Part shown: in pieces, positions 8,333 through 17,875 of the stretch | Layout: each line of letters starts with the position of its first letter | Numbering within the stretch: the first letter of the stretch is position 1 | Origin: Actinomyces sp. | GTDB lineage: Bacteria; Actinomycetota; Actinomycetes; Actinomycetales; Actinomycetaceae | NCBI RefSeq assembly: GCF_030530635.1 | Contig: NZ_JAUMUL010000045.1 | Location: 1 to 29,567 of the forward strand | Direction of reading: 5' to 3' | Length of the DNA stretch: 29,567 bases | Notes under the pieces: generated by a model | Seen by the model: only the letters and a program-made list of their open reading frames with translations | Told to the model about the DNA's origin: nothing | The model's database searches: none | Made by a program: the position numbers and the translations under genes

Positions 8333-9166
8333 TCAGTCGGTCTCAGCCGACAGACGCTCCAGAACCGCCTCGTGCAGCAGGGCATTGGTGGCGACGGCGC
8401 TGCCGCCCCACGGGCCCGGCTCACCGGCCAGGGAGGTGAAGCGGCCGCCCGCCTCCCCGACGATGGGCACCAGGGCGCCCATGTCGTACAGCTCCAGCTC
8501 CGGCTCGGCGGCCAGGTCCACGGCGCCCTCGGCCAGGAGCATGTAGGACCAGAAGTCCCCGTAGGCGCGAGTGCGCCAGCACGCCTGCATCAGCGACAGC
8601 ATGCCGCGCAGCCGCCGTCGCTCGGCCCAGCCGGACAGCGAGGAGTAGGACAGGGAGGCGTCCTCCAGGCTCGCCACGCTGGACACGTGCAGGCGGCGGG
8701 CCGAGGCCAGGGAGCGTCCCGTCCAGGCGCCACCGCCCCGCACCGCCCACCAACGCCGTCCTAGTGCGGGCGCGGAGACCAGGCCGAGGACGACTTCGCC
8801 GTCCTCCACCAGGCTGATGAGCGTGGCCCACACGGGCACGCCCCGTACGAAGTTCTTGGTGCCGTCGATCGGGTCGATCACCCACTGGCGGGGGGAGTGG
8901 CCGGTGGTGCCGAACTCCTCCCCGAGCACGGAGTCGCGGGTGCGGGCGCGAGCCAGGTAGTCGCGGATCAGACGTTCGGCCTCGCGGTCGGCGACAGTCA
9001 CGGGGGTCAGGTCGGGCTTGGTCTCCACCTCGAAGTCCTGGGTGTCGAAGTGCGCCTGGGTGAGCGGGTCCACCTGATCGGCGATCGTATGTGCCAGGTG
9101 CAGGTCGTCGCGCCAACGGCGCTGCGAGGTGGGAGGCGTGGGGGAGGTACCGGCATTGCTGCTCAT
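8333..9166 (-). CDS. hisN: Histidinol-phosphatase, inositol-monophosphatase type (HisN)
   Basis: A 277-residue Mg-dependent phosphatase of the inositol monophosphatase superfamily. Metal-binding motifs are in order: GEEFG (about residue 83), WVIDPIDGTKNFVRG (about 95-109), and the third-site segment ELELYDMGALVPIVGEAGG near the C terminus. VETKPDLTPVTVADREAE and VRGVPVWATLISL are characteristic of the actinobacterial HisN branch, which dephosphorylates histidinol phosphate in histidine biosynthesis. No other his gene is nearby. Action on another phosphomonoester (inositol phosphate) cannot be excluded. The gene appears intact. Confidence 0.85.
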   Translation of the reverse strand: MSSNAGTSPTPPTSQRRWRDDLHLAHTIADQVDPLTQAHFDTQDFEVETKPDLTPVTVADREAERLIRDYLARARTRDSVLGEEFGTTGHSPRQWVIDPIDGTKNFVRGVPVWATLISLVEDGEVVLGLVSAPALGRRWWAVRGGGAWTGRSLASARRLHVSSVASLEDASLSYSSLSGWAERRRLRGMLSLMQACWRTRAYGDFWSYMLLAEGAVDLAAEPELELYDMGALVPIVGEAGGRFTSLAGEPGPWGGSAVATNALLHEAVLERLSAETD

Positions 9167-9249
9167 GGCACGAGGGTAGACGCCCGCGGCTCGTCTCCCG
9201 CTTCGGCACCGCCGCGGGCGGCCTGATTACCGCGGCGAAAGAGTACTCG

Positions 9250-9271
9250 GGCTCCTCCCCCAGGAGGAGCC
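9250..9271. terminator. Strong hairpin between hisN and decayed permease
   Basis: GGCTCCTCC (9250-9258) and GGAGGAGCC (9263-9271) form a perfect 9-bp stem with a 4-base loop. There is no T run on either side, so it may be a factor-assisted terminator or a leader structure upstream of hisN. Confidence 0.4.
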
Positions 9272-9357
9272 GGTGCGGATCTAAAGGCGCAGGCGGCGGT
9301 GATGCTTTGGTGCCGCAGGACCCCGAATAGATCCGTCAAAGTGAGGCTTCGGGTCCT

Positions 9358-9392
9358 CCGGGCGGCTCGTAGCGTGAGTCTCAGCCGCCCGG
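9358..9392. promoter_or_regulatory. Perfect 10-bp inverted repeat upstream of decayed permease
   Basis: CCGGGCGGCT (9358-9367) and AGCCGCCCGG (9383-9392) with a 15-base loop, 34 bases before the permease start. It could be a leader hairpin, an operator or a terminator of lost upstream material. No function can be assigned. Confidence 0.35.
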
Positions 9393-9426
9393 ATGCGGAC
9401 GGAACCCAAGCGGAGGAGCCCCACCC

Positions 9427-11177
9427 ATGCCCGCCATGCTTGACCTGCGCCGCACCCTGGCCGCCCTGGTGGCGGTGGCCATGAGCGCGGCCCTGATCGT
9501 CTTCAGCTTCATCATCTCCGACTCCGCCACCACCCAGATGACCGCCGCCGCCCGCGCCAGCGTCGGAAACGCCGACGTCGTCGTCCTCCCCGAGCAGGGC
9601 GGGGAGCTGTCCGAGGCTGCCGCCGGTGCCATCTCGGCGGCCTCCGGCGTTGCGGGCGTGCGCACCTACTCCGAGGGCACCATTTGGATCGATCGCATGG
9701 GTGATTCCGGCGGCACCGAGTTCACCTACGTACTGGACGTGCCGTCCCTGTCCGGCAGCACCCGTCTGGTAGAGGGGCGCCTGCCGAGAAGGAGGGAGAG
9801 ATCGCGGTCTCGCCCTCGGTCGCCGAGCAGGACGTCGCGGTTGGCAGCGCCATGGCGCTCAAGGAAGACCCGGTTGCCGCCCCCACCACCGCGGGTACGA
9901 GCACGCAGGGCCTCATGGACTCCGTCTCCCAGACACTTAACGCGAATGGTCTGAACGCGGGCGTCTACACCGCCTCCGACATCGTCGTGATGCGCGCGTC
10001 GAACATGGGTGACATGAACTCCACCACGCAGATGCTGTTGCAGCTGCTCGGCCCGGCGTGCGCGGTGGTGGCCGGGATCGTGATCGCCACGACCTTCTCC
10101 ACCCTGTTGGCGCGGCAGGCACGGCAGACCGGACTGGGCATCACCTGGCTGAGCATCTGGGCGCAGGTGGTCATCTACACGGCCCTGGGCGCGGTGCTCA
10201 TGATGCTGGGCGTGCTGGCGGAACTGCCGCTGATCGTCGTCGGCGGGGCCCGGCTGGTGGAGTGGCTTGGTGGTGGCTCCCGCCGGCCTGTGCTGCAGCT
10301 GGCCGCCCGGGCGGAGGCGGCCGACGGCGTGGAGCGCACGGTGGTGGTCCCCGTATTGGACGTGGGCATCACCCCGAGCGCCGACGAGGTAGACGAGATC
10401 GCCGTGTCCGCAGTGGACCCGGTCGAGGTCGCCTCAGTTGTGCGTTCTGACAAGGGCCTGGAGGGCCTCGACGACGACACCTTCGTCCTGGCCAACGACT
10501 ACGGTCTGGCCGAGGGCACGGCCGTCACCCTCACCGGCACCGGGGGCAGCAGAAAGCTGACCGTGCATCTGGCCGAGGCCGGGATCGGGCAGGTGGTGAC
10601 CCCGGACGTCGCCGCCGAGCTGTCCGGAGGCGAAGCCACGGACGCATCCGTGTGGGTGCGCACCGCCGGGGACGGCACCGGCACCAGCGTGGTCGACGCG
10701 CTGCAGCGGCCGGACCTGGTGGTCAGCACCTCCGCCACCGAGCGCGTGCATTTCAACAACGAGGTCAGCCGCATTGTCACCATCATTGTGGCGGTGCTGG
10801 CCTTCACGCTGTTGATCACCCTGTCCGGGCTGGCCAACACCACCGACGTGAGTGTGCTGGAGCGCTTCCGGGAGATCGGGGTGCTGCGCGCCACCGGGGT
10901 GCAGCGCGGCCAGGTGCGGCGCCTGTTCATCACCGAGGCGGTGCTCACCTCCCTGCTGGGCGGGCTGCTCGGGGCGATTATGGGGACGGTGTTCGGCATG
11001 GCGGCCGTGGTCGCCGTGTTCGGGCTCGACGCCGCGGACAGTCTGGTGCTGCAGGTGCCCTGGCTGGGGCTCGTCGGGATTCTGCTGGCCGCCGCGGCCA
11101 TCGGCGTGCTGGCGGCGCTGCGCCCCGCCGGCCGTGCCGCCGCCGTCGCCCCGGTGAGCGCGCTGGCCCAGGAGTAG
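9427..11177 (+). pseudogene. Decayed MacB/FtsX-type ABC permease, paralogue of 15230-17722
   Basis: Reads MPAMLDLRRTLAALVAVAMS at its N terminus and ends VAPVSALAQE, matching the intact permease downstream along most of its length. Against that copy it has: a one-base loss near 9784 (LPEKEGE lost), a gap of about 50 residues after LKEDPVAAPT (about 9890), an in-frame gap of about 120 residues after ARQARQTGL (about 10137) removing the rest of the first FtsX domain, and an in-frame gap of about 67 residues after LQLAAR (about 10305). The second FtsX domain (VLERFREIGVLRATGVQRGQV) is intact. No ATPase gene is next to it. It is almost certainly non-functional, and it shows that the permease was duplicated and this copy then decayed. 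Confidence 0.85.
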
Positions 11178-11403
11178 ACGCAGCCCAGGCGGGTCATTGT
11201 GCACACCCGAGGCGAAGAATGTCCGAGATCGGCACAAACGCCGGATCCGGCCGCTCCACCGGAATTCGCATCAGCATCATTCCAACGATCGTTGAGGTGC
11301 GGCTCGGCGCGGCAGGCTCGCTTATGCCGATTCTGGACAATCGTCCTCTGGTGGGCCGGTGGTTGTGCAGAGACGGGGCCGGCTATAGAGTCGGCGCGTT
11401 CTC

Positions 11404-12332
11404 CTACGGGGCAGGAGCCGATGGTTCCGGCCCGCCCTCGGGCTCATTGGGGATGACGACGTAGCCTCGACGCGACTCGCGTACATGCTGGTGGTCGGTT
11501 ACCGGTGATGCCTCAAGGATGGCATCGATCATTGTCTCCATGAATTGCGCCGGGCCGAGGTCCTCCGGAAAGGCATCAGTGAGGATTCTGACTCTTGGGC
11601 CCTCGACCGCGTGGTATCCGATCAGAGTCGTCGCCATGTAGCCGTTGCCGTCCCCGCGGTCCCGCAACTTGTACAACATGTCGATCGCCTTCTCGGCCTG
11701 AGAGGGCTCATCCAGAATCGTCGACGATACGACGAAGGCGAAGCCGATGGACGCCAATGGGTACCTGGCCTGAAGGTTACCCGCATCTCCGTAGGCCTCT
11801 TCGAAGCGGTTGGCGAGGTTCTTCCCGAAAGAGGAGCTCATGGTCTTGGTTGACAGCAGTAGCTCAGGACCTGTTTGCCAGGAGGATATGACCACGTCCA
11901 CCTGCTTGGTGTATGCGCGGCCCAAGTCGCATCCTGAGGGGCTACCGAGCGCATTCGCGTCAGTCGCCGACGCAAGTCGGCCGCCGTGATGCTGGGCACG
12001 GCGGCCAACAGTCGAGTGATGTCGCGTGGAAGCACACGCGGATCTTCCGCCCGGGGCCAGACGCAGTCGGATTCGAAACCGGCCCTACGGAACTCGTGCG
12101 CGAACCATGCATCCACACCCTTCCCAAGCAAGCCGCTCTGGGAGGTGGCGCCCTCGCTGAGGGGGATCTTGAGAATGCTCCCAAGCAGCTCGAGGTCGGG
12201 GATGAAGTGGCGGTTAGCGGCCTCACCCACCCAGGCAGGATGAGCCGGTGCGTCGGCTATGACCTTGTCGTAGCGAGCGATGCCTTTAACAACGGCTGCG
12301 CGGTTCTCGTCATCGGCCAGTTGTTGCGTCAT
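11404..12332 (-). pseudogene. Type II restriction endonuclease-like gene, frameshifted
   Basis: Two overlapping reading frames make one protein. The first (12332 to about 11918) starts MTQQLADDENRAAVVKGIAR. The second continues GRAYTKQVDVVISSW, ELLLSTKTMSSSFGKN and ANRFEEAYGD, and ends at 11404. The join needs a one-base change near 11918 (RSVAPQDA then LGRAYTKQ). D in KQVDVVI followed by E and K in ELLLSTKTM resembles a PD-(D/E)xK nuclease core (inference). The start ATG overlaps the stop of the preceding methyltransferase (ATGA), which is typical of coupled restriction-modification genes. I could not assign a recognition site or named family. With the frameshift the nuclease should be inactive. 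Confidence 0.65.
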
Positions 12333-14090
12333 AGTCGCCTCCTTGCTCGTGCACGACGCCGCTGAACGAGTCCGTCGTGGGTACCACGGATGGCAGCGAG
12401 GCCGTCTTCCCCGACCATGGCATCGAGTCCGAGTACAGCGTCGACTTCGCGCCGCACGTCTTCGTCTTCCCCCCGGGCAAGCAGCGCCCGAGCGTGGGGA
12501 AGCAGTGCCTTTAGGGACTGCTCGTGGCGGCTGACCAAATCAATCGCCGGGACGGGTAGTCGTCCCGCTTCCCGTGGCTCAAGTTTGAGTAGACCGCCGC
12601 CGTACGCCCGGCCGATGAACTCTGCACCCAAACCGGTCACAGAGTTAGTCGCTGCGAGGGCCAGTACATCGCGTTCAAGCCGCTGCGACTCGCCTGCAAG
12701 GACCAGGCCGTGCACCGAGTTCAGGAGGGTTATTCACAGCATTGGCGGCAGCCCGATGCAATCGCGACCTTCCCGCACAATCGTGCGGAAAGCGCGAGAA
12801 TTACGCAGCGGCGAGTCGCCCCTATGAATAACCCTCCAGGTGATGCACGCGGGCATCATTGGCGCAGAATGCGACAGTGGTGTCATTCATATAGGTGACA
12901 AATAGGTCCGCGATCGGTGGCAGCGGTACTCGCCACCACGGATTGCGCACGCGGCATTTGTAGGCCTGATGGACGCCGGTTGCCTCTCCTGCGGAGATAT
13001 ACGTCCAAGCGGCCTCAGAAGGCTCGTGTGCGGGCGAGAAGAGTACGGTCGGCTTATCTGCCTCCGCCAGTGCGTGCATCGCAGCGGTGTCTAGGACCAG
13101 ACCGCGCAGGTGCCGGGACCCCGGCGGGCTAAGCGGGACGACGTCGTCATCGGTCAGGCCAAGTTCGTTCGCCCTTTGAGCGCCGAGCGCGAAGAAGCGG
13201 TTGGCTCCGGTTACGGCTCCAAGCGTGACTCGACCCCAGTTGATCAGCTCCGTGAACGCTCCGGTTGTGGGTGATACGGCGGCGTCGTAGTCGGGGCAAG
13301 TGCTAAGCGCGGGCGTCCACTTGTCTCCCGCTGCCGCAGGTTTCCATCGGCTCACCTGTGGCGCTGAGGCGAGGGCCACGACGTTGTCCAGTTGCGCGAG
13401 TTCGAAGTGGTCTACGCCCGGCCCCGTCCTCGTGTACCCCTCGGCCAATAGCAGCATAACCTTTTCCTGGACATCCGGGAAGACCCTATTGGTGAAGAGC
13501 ACCAGGCGGACCCGTGCGAAGGAACGCAGAAGGAACTCACGCACCCCGGAGGCATAGTTAACGGACAGCAACTCCGCCGGGAGCACGAGGCCGAGTCGAC
13601 CGCCCTCGGTCAGGAAGGAGGCGGCATGAACCGTGAAGGCCGCCCAGGACGACGCCAGGGAGGTCAGCCGCACGCCTTGCGTGAGGGTGCAGCGCAGTGC
13701 CTTCGCCCTCACTGCCCCGTGGAAGTCCTGGTAGCGGATGTAGGGCGGGTTGCCAATGACGGCGTCCACGGGTGAGGGCGCCTGGTAGTCGAAGAAGTCC
13801 GACACGGTCAGCCGGGCTTCGAACCCTGCGGCCTGTAGCGAATCCTGTGCCCGCCAAATTGACGCCTCATGAAGATCAACCCCGAGCAGTTGGTCTCTAG
13901 CCGGTGGGGCTCCTAGCTCCATGAGCCTGGACGCGGCGCAGTGTAAGAACACGGCCTCCCCGCAAGACGGCTCGAGCACCCGGTCAGAGGGGTCTCGCAA
14001 CGCCCAGTCGGCGATGAAGCGTGCCAATGGCTCCGGCGTGAAGAAGGCCCCACGCTCCTTACGCACCGCGCGGGAATCTACGTACGTCAT
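12329..14090 (-). pseudogene. Adenine-specific DNA methyltransferase, split by an insertion
   Basis: An N6-adenine methyltransferase of the Eco57I/TaqI-like class. The N-terminal part (14090-12822) has RKERGAFFTPEPLARFIADW, the AdoMet-binding DRVLEPSCGEAVFL, and the catalytic motif DAVIGNPPYIRYQDFHG. It runs to CANDARVHHL and then enters the insertion, giving four extra residues and a stop at 12822. Directly beyond the insertion the frame resumes NSVHGLVLAGESQRLERDVL (from 12723) and continues through EFIGRAYGGGLLKLEPREAG to the stop at 12329. Rejoining the flanks restores HHLNSVHGL, an uninterrupted protein of about 550 residues. The C-terminal specificity part is now detached, so activity is unlikely. 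It is coupled to the endonuclease gene downstream. Confidence 0.85.
12724..12837. mobile_element. 114-bp MITE-like insertion with 13-bp inverted ends
   Basis: GGAGGGTTATTCA at 12724-12736 is the exact reverse complement of TGAATAACCCTCC at 12825-12837. Removing the segment restores the methyltransferase frame (HHL joined to NSVHGL), which proves that it is an insertion. The flanks are compatible with a 1-2 base duplication (A or AG). It encodes no protein, so it is a non-autonomous element or a deletion remnant of an insertion sequence. The internal sequence holds a second short palindrome (TTCCCGCACAATCGTGCGGAA, 12770-12790). Confidence 0.85.
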
Positions 14091-14441
14091 AGCAGCATCA
14101 TCCCCCTGGCCTCTGACACGAATCCGGTGCGGTTATCCCGCGTGCGTGGTCGCTCTCGCTGTGCGCTCCTGATCATGCCATGCCGGGCGGTCCTGCTGCG
14201 GACCGCGGCTCGTGCAGGGCGAGCGACGCGGGGAACGGGAGCGTCAGGGACTACCCCGAGTCGGTGTGACTGTGGTCTCGTTCTGGAGAGCGAGAACGGG
14301 GTGGTGCGAAGGTAGTAGATGGGGCTGGAACTTTCGTCCGCGGCCGCCCGATAGTTCCGTATTTCGGCGTATTCCCAATGGTTCATGGGGTTTCTAGGGT
14401 TTAACCCGTCAGCCAAAGCAAGCCGTTACGGAGGAACCCCG
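14091..14441. promoter_or_regulatory. Intergenic region before the ABC pair, with palindrome
   Basis: 351 bases without a gene, between divergent genes. It must hold the promoter of the methyltransferase (minus) and that of the ATPase-permease pair (plus). Visible elements: a 6-bp hairpin CGTTCT/AGAACG (14279-14298) and the 11-base palindrome GGGTTTAACCC (14397-14407), 35 bases before the ATPase start, which is a plausible operator. I could not fix a -35/-10 pair. The base composition is less GC-rich toward 14340-14410. Confidence 0.4.
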
Positions 14442-15230
14442 ATGTCCGCCCCCACCGAATCCACCTACCTGGGCCTGTCCGGCGCAGACCCCGCCGCCCC
14501 GAAAGTTGTTGAGGCCCGCATGCTCACCAAGATCTACGGTGCCGGCGGGGCGCAGGTCACTGCGTTGGACCAGGTCTCCCTGGCCGTCAGTCGGGGTCAG
14601 TTCGTGGCCGTCATGGGGCCCTCCGGATCGGGTAAGTCCACCCTGCTGCACTGCCTGGCCGGACTGGACACCCCGAATTCCGGCAGCGTGTTCATCGCCG
14701 GGAAGGACCTGGCCCGGATGAACGACCGGCAGCTGACGGCGGTGCGTCGCGACCAGCTCGGCTTCGTCTTCCAGGCCTTCAACCTGCTGCCGCAGCTGAC
14801 CGCGGAGGAGAACATCCTGCTGCCGCTGCGGCTGGCCCACCGCAAGCCCGAGCGGGACTGGTACGACGCCGTCATCGACTCCCTGGGGATCGGCGACCGG
14901 CTGGAGCACCGGCCCAGCGAGCTGTCCGGTGGCCAGCAGCAGCGCGTGGCGGTGGCCCGCGCCCTGGTGGGGCGGCCGGAGGTCATCTTCGCTGACGAGC
15001 CCACCGGCGCCCTGGACAGCACCTCGGCCGCTTCCCTGCTGGAGACGCTGGCACGCATGTGCGAGGCCCTGGGGCAGACGGTGGTCATGGTCACCCACGA
15101 CCAGAACGCGGCCGGGGCCACCAATCGGATCGTCCGGCTGCGGGACGGGCGGATAGTCGGTGACGACGTGCTAGTCCGCGCCGCCGGCCAGCACGCCGCC
15201 CCGGTGGCCGCCATGCAGGGGGTGCGCTGA
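14442..15230 (+). CDS. ABC transporter ATP-binding protein (MacB/LolD type)
   Basis: A 262-residue ATPase subunit that powers the permease encoded next. All motifs are present: Walker A MGPSGSGKST, Q-loop FVFQAFNLLPQLTAEEN, signature LSGGQQQRVAVARAL, Walker B VIFADEPTGALDS, and the switch histidine in VMVTHD. The ATG at 14442 is chosen because GGAGGAACCCCG precedes it; a longer frame upstream lacks such a site. Its stop overlaps the permease start (TGATG at 15228-15232), which implies translational coupling. MacB/BceA-like pairs move peptides, lipids or antimicrobials at the outer face of the membrane. Next to a bacteriocin gene, self-protection is a reasonable guess but not shown. Confidence 0.9.
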   Translation: MSAPTESTYLGLSGADPAAPKVVEARMLTKIYGAGGAQVTALDQVSLAVSRGQFVAVMGPSGSGKSTLLHCLAGLDTPNSGSVFIAGKDLARMNDRQLTAVRRDQLGFVFQAFNLLPQLTAEENILLPLRLAHRKPERDWYDAVIDSLGIGDRLEHRPSELSGGQQQRVAVARALVGRPEVIFADEPTGALDSTSAASLLETLARMCEALGQTVVMVTHDQNAAGATNRIVRLRDGRIVGDDVLVRAAGQHAAPVAAMQGVR

Positions 15231-17722
15231 TGCCCGCCATGCTCGACCTGCGCCGTACCGTGGCCGCCCTGGTGGCGGTCGCCATGAGCGCGGCGCTCAT
15301 CGTTGTAAGTCTCATCATCTCCGATTCCTCGACCGCCCAGATGACGGCGGCGGCTCGCGCCTCGGTCGGCGACGCCGATGTGGTCGTCATCGCCGACGGC
15401 CATGACGACGCCACGGACGGGACCCTGCCCGAACAGGCGGTCCGGGACGTCGCCGCCGCCGACGGCGTGGCCAGTGTGCGTCCCTACATTGAGGGCTCGA
15501 CTTGGATTGTGCACCCGGCGGGTTCCGCATATAGCACACATCCCTTCGTGCTCGAGGTGCCCGAAATAGGTGGCGGGACACGCTTGATGTCGGGACGTCT
15601 GCCGGAGAAGGAGGGAGAGGTAGCCCTTTCCCCGGCCGCTGCGCAGGCTCAGGACCTTGAAGTTGGAAGTACCGTATCCTTCAAAAAAGCGTTCACTGAA
15701 GCTGAGAATAGTTCGACCGCAACGGTTGTGGGCATAATTCAAGCCGGTGCTGAGATAACCCGACGCGGTGCGGCTGGCGAGTATGTCTTTGCGACTGCGG
15801 AAGAACGTGCGGTACTCGGGGTGCCGGAGACTCCTGTTGTTCTATATGTGACTGGCTCTGCGGGTACAAATACCGCTACGCTCATGAATTCGGTCGAGCA
15901 GGCTGTTCAGACCTCTCAACCGGGCGCGGGTGTTTACACCGCTTCCGATATCGCGGTCATGCGGACCTCCGACCAAAGTGCGTTGGACTCGTTGACGATG
16001 ACACTGCTCCAGCTGCTGGGGCCGGTATGTGCGGTAGTTGCGGGAATCGTGATCGCGACGACCTTCAGTACGATGGTCGCCCGGCAGGCGCGCCAGACGG
16101 GTCTGCTGCGCTGCATCGGCGCGACCCGCCGCCAGGTGCTCGGATCGGTGCTGCGCACCGGGCTGATCACCGGGCTGGTGGGTTCGGTGGTGGGTACCGG
16201 GCTTGGCATTGGATTGGCCGCGCTGGTGTCACGCGCAGGCCTGGTTGAGGGCCTGGAATGGCGGTACTTCACAGTCTCATCACGGTCGCTTCTCCTAGGG
16301 GTCTTCCTCGGCACCGTAGTGACGCTGGTGGCGGTGCTGCGTCCGGCCCGTCGCGCCACCCGGGTCTCCCCCTTGGTGGCCCTGACGGGACAGGTGAGCG
16401 ATGAGCGCTCGCTCAGCCGTCGGCGCGTGATCGGCGCGATCGTGGGACTGGTGGTAGTAGTGATAGGTTTGGTCATTACTGGATTGAGCATTCAAGTGCG
16501 GGCCGTTGAGTACACGGCTGTCGGCGCGGTCATTCTGGTGCTGGGTGTACTGGTAGGGCTGCCGCTGCTGGTTATTGGTGCCTCCCGTGTCACGGAGCGA
16601 CTCGTCTGCGGAGCGCGTAGGCCAGTGTTGCAACTCGCCACCCGTAACCTGGCACGTAACCCGGGGCGCGCAGCCGCTACTACCGCCTCGCTGCTGATTT
16701 CTGTGGCCGTGGCCTCCACTCTGGTCACCGGTCTTGCCAGCGTACGGGCATCAATGGATGGATATGTCAATAGCGGCAGTCCCATTGACATCCGGGTCAA
16801 CGCAATTCCCGCCGATGCCGATACGTCAGCACTGACCGCCCGGGTAGAGAACGCGGACGACGTTGACCGGACGGTGCTGGTATCCATGCTGGATGTGAGG
16901 ATTTCTCCGGAGACGATTGGAGGAAATGAGATTACCGTTTCCGCGGTGGATGTGGCTGAGGTCTCTCCGGTCATTCGTTCTTACAAGGGGCTGGAGGGAC
17001 TTGATGACAGCACACTGATCGTTGGAGGGATCTATCACCTTCCGGAGGGTACGCCCGTGACGCTCACGGGGCCTGCGGGCAGTGCCGAGCTGACCGTGCA
17101 TGTGGAGGAGGGCGGCTTCGGGCCGGTCATTACGCCCGCGGTCGCGAAGAAACTGGTCGGAGACAACCTAACGAGTTCATCCCTGTGGGTGCGTACCGTC
17201 GGCGACGGCAGTAACGCCTCGACGGGTTCGCAGGTGCGTCAACTCCTACAGGGGGAAGGGTACGTCATCACGACCGCTGCAGCCAGCCGCACCACATTCA
17301 CTAACTACATCAACTGGATCATCGCGGTTATCGTCGTGGTACTGGCCTTCACGCTCCTGATCACCCTGTCCGGCATGGCCAATACCACGGACGTGAGTGT
17401 GCTGGAACGGGTCCGAGAGATCGGTGTGCTGCGGGCCACCGGCGTACAACGGCGTCAGGTAGGAGGACTATTCATCACCGAGGCGGCACTGACCTCGCTG
17501 CTGGGCGGCGTGATCGGAGTCCTCTTGGGCACGGTTTTGGGTCTGGCGGGCGTAGCCGCTGCCTTGGGCGCCGACGCCGGGTCGGACCTGGTACTGCGGG
17601 TGCCCTGGCTATGGCTGGTGGCGATCCTGCTCGTAGCCGCGGCGGTTGGCGTGCTCGCCGCGCTGCGCCCCAGCACCCGTGCCGCGTCGGTAGCCCCGGT
17701 GACCGCGATTGCCCAGGAGTGA
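15230..17722 (+). CDS. MacB/FtsX-type ABC transporter permease
   Basis: An intact 830-residue permease with two FtsX domains. There is an N-terminal helix (AALVAVAMSAALIVVSLIIS) and an extracytoplasmic domain (about 40-250). The first FtsX block is LLGPVCAVVAGIVIATTFS with the loop ARQARQTGLLRCIGATRRQV. Central helices and a second extracytoplasmic domain (about 500-690) follow. The second FtsX block has VLERVREIGVLRATGVQRRQV and the final helices. About ten transmembrane helices are expected. It works with the overlapping ATPase gene. Codon composition is uneven: about 15650-15970 and 16900-17200 are less GC-rich than the rest, which suggests recombination. It is the full-length relative of the decayed copy at 9427-11177. 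It ends 153 bases before the defensin precursor gene. Confidence 0.9.
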   Translation: MPAMLDLRRTVAALVAVAMSAALIVVSLIISDSSTAQMTAAARASVGDADVVVIADGHDDATDGTLPEQAVRDVAAADGVASVRPYIEGSTWIVHPAGSAYSTHPFVLEVPEIGGGTRLMSGRLPEKEGEVALSPAAAQAQDLEVGSTVSFKKAFTEAENSSTATVVGIIQAGAEITRRGAAGEYVFATAEERAVLGVPETPVVLYVTGSAGTNTATLMNSVEQAVQTSQPGAGVYTASDIAVMRTSDQSALDSLTMTLLQLLGPVCAVVAGIVIATTFSTMVARQARQTGLLRCIGATRRQVLGSVLRTGLITGLVGSVVGTGLGIGLAALVSRAGLVEGLEWRYFTVSSRSLLLGVFLGTVVTLVAVLRPARRATRVSPLVALTGQVSDERSLSRRRVIGAIVGLVVVVIGLVITGLSIQVRAVEYTAVGAVILVLGVLVGLPLLVIGASRVTERLVCGARRPVLQLATRNLARNPGRAAATTASLLISVAVASTLVTGLASVRASMDGYVNSGSPIDIRVNAIPADADTSALTARVENADDVDRTVLVSMLDVRISPETIGGNEITVSAVDVAEVSPVIRSYKGLEGLDDSTLIVGGIYHLPEGTPVTLTGPAGSAELTVHVEEGGFGPVITPAVAKKLVGDNLTSSSLWVRTVGDGSNASTGSQVRQLLQGEGYVITTAAASRTTFTNYINWIIAVIVVVLAFTLLITLSGMANTTDVSVLERVREIGVLRATGVQRRQVGGLFITEAALTSLLGGVIGVLLGTVLGLAGVAAALGADAGSDLVLRVPWLWLVAILLVAAAVGVLAALRPSTRAASVAPVTAIAQE

Positions 17723-17875
17723 AGCCGGTATACAAGCAAGTTTGCCATCACCACATCCGTCCCTTCATCAGAGGACACACAGAGTTCCCCAGACCGGGGA
17801 AGGCGTACGGAAACCTCCGTGCGCCAGCAACTCCCAGGTGCGATCGCGCTTGGGGACATCCGAAAGGAACGCACC
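17723..17875 (+). promoter_or_regulatory. Leader of the defensin operon with two tandem hairpins
   Basis: Two short stems precede the precursor gene: TTCCCC (17785-17790) with GGGGAA (17796-17801), and ACGGA (17807-17811) with TCCGT (17816-17820). The ribosome site AAAGGAA lies about 7-9 bases before the ATG at 17876. A promoter is expected here because the permease ends at 17722, but no convincing -35/-10 pair was found. The stems may stabilise the abundant precursor mRNA or terminate upstream transcription. Confidence 0.4.
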
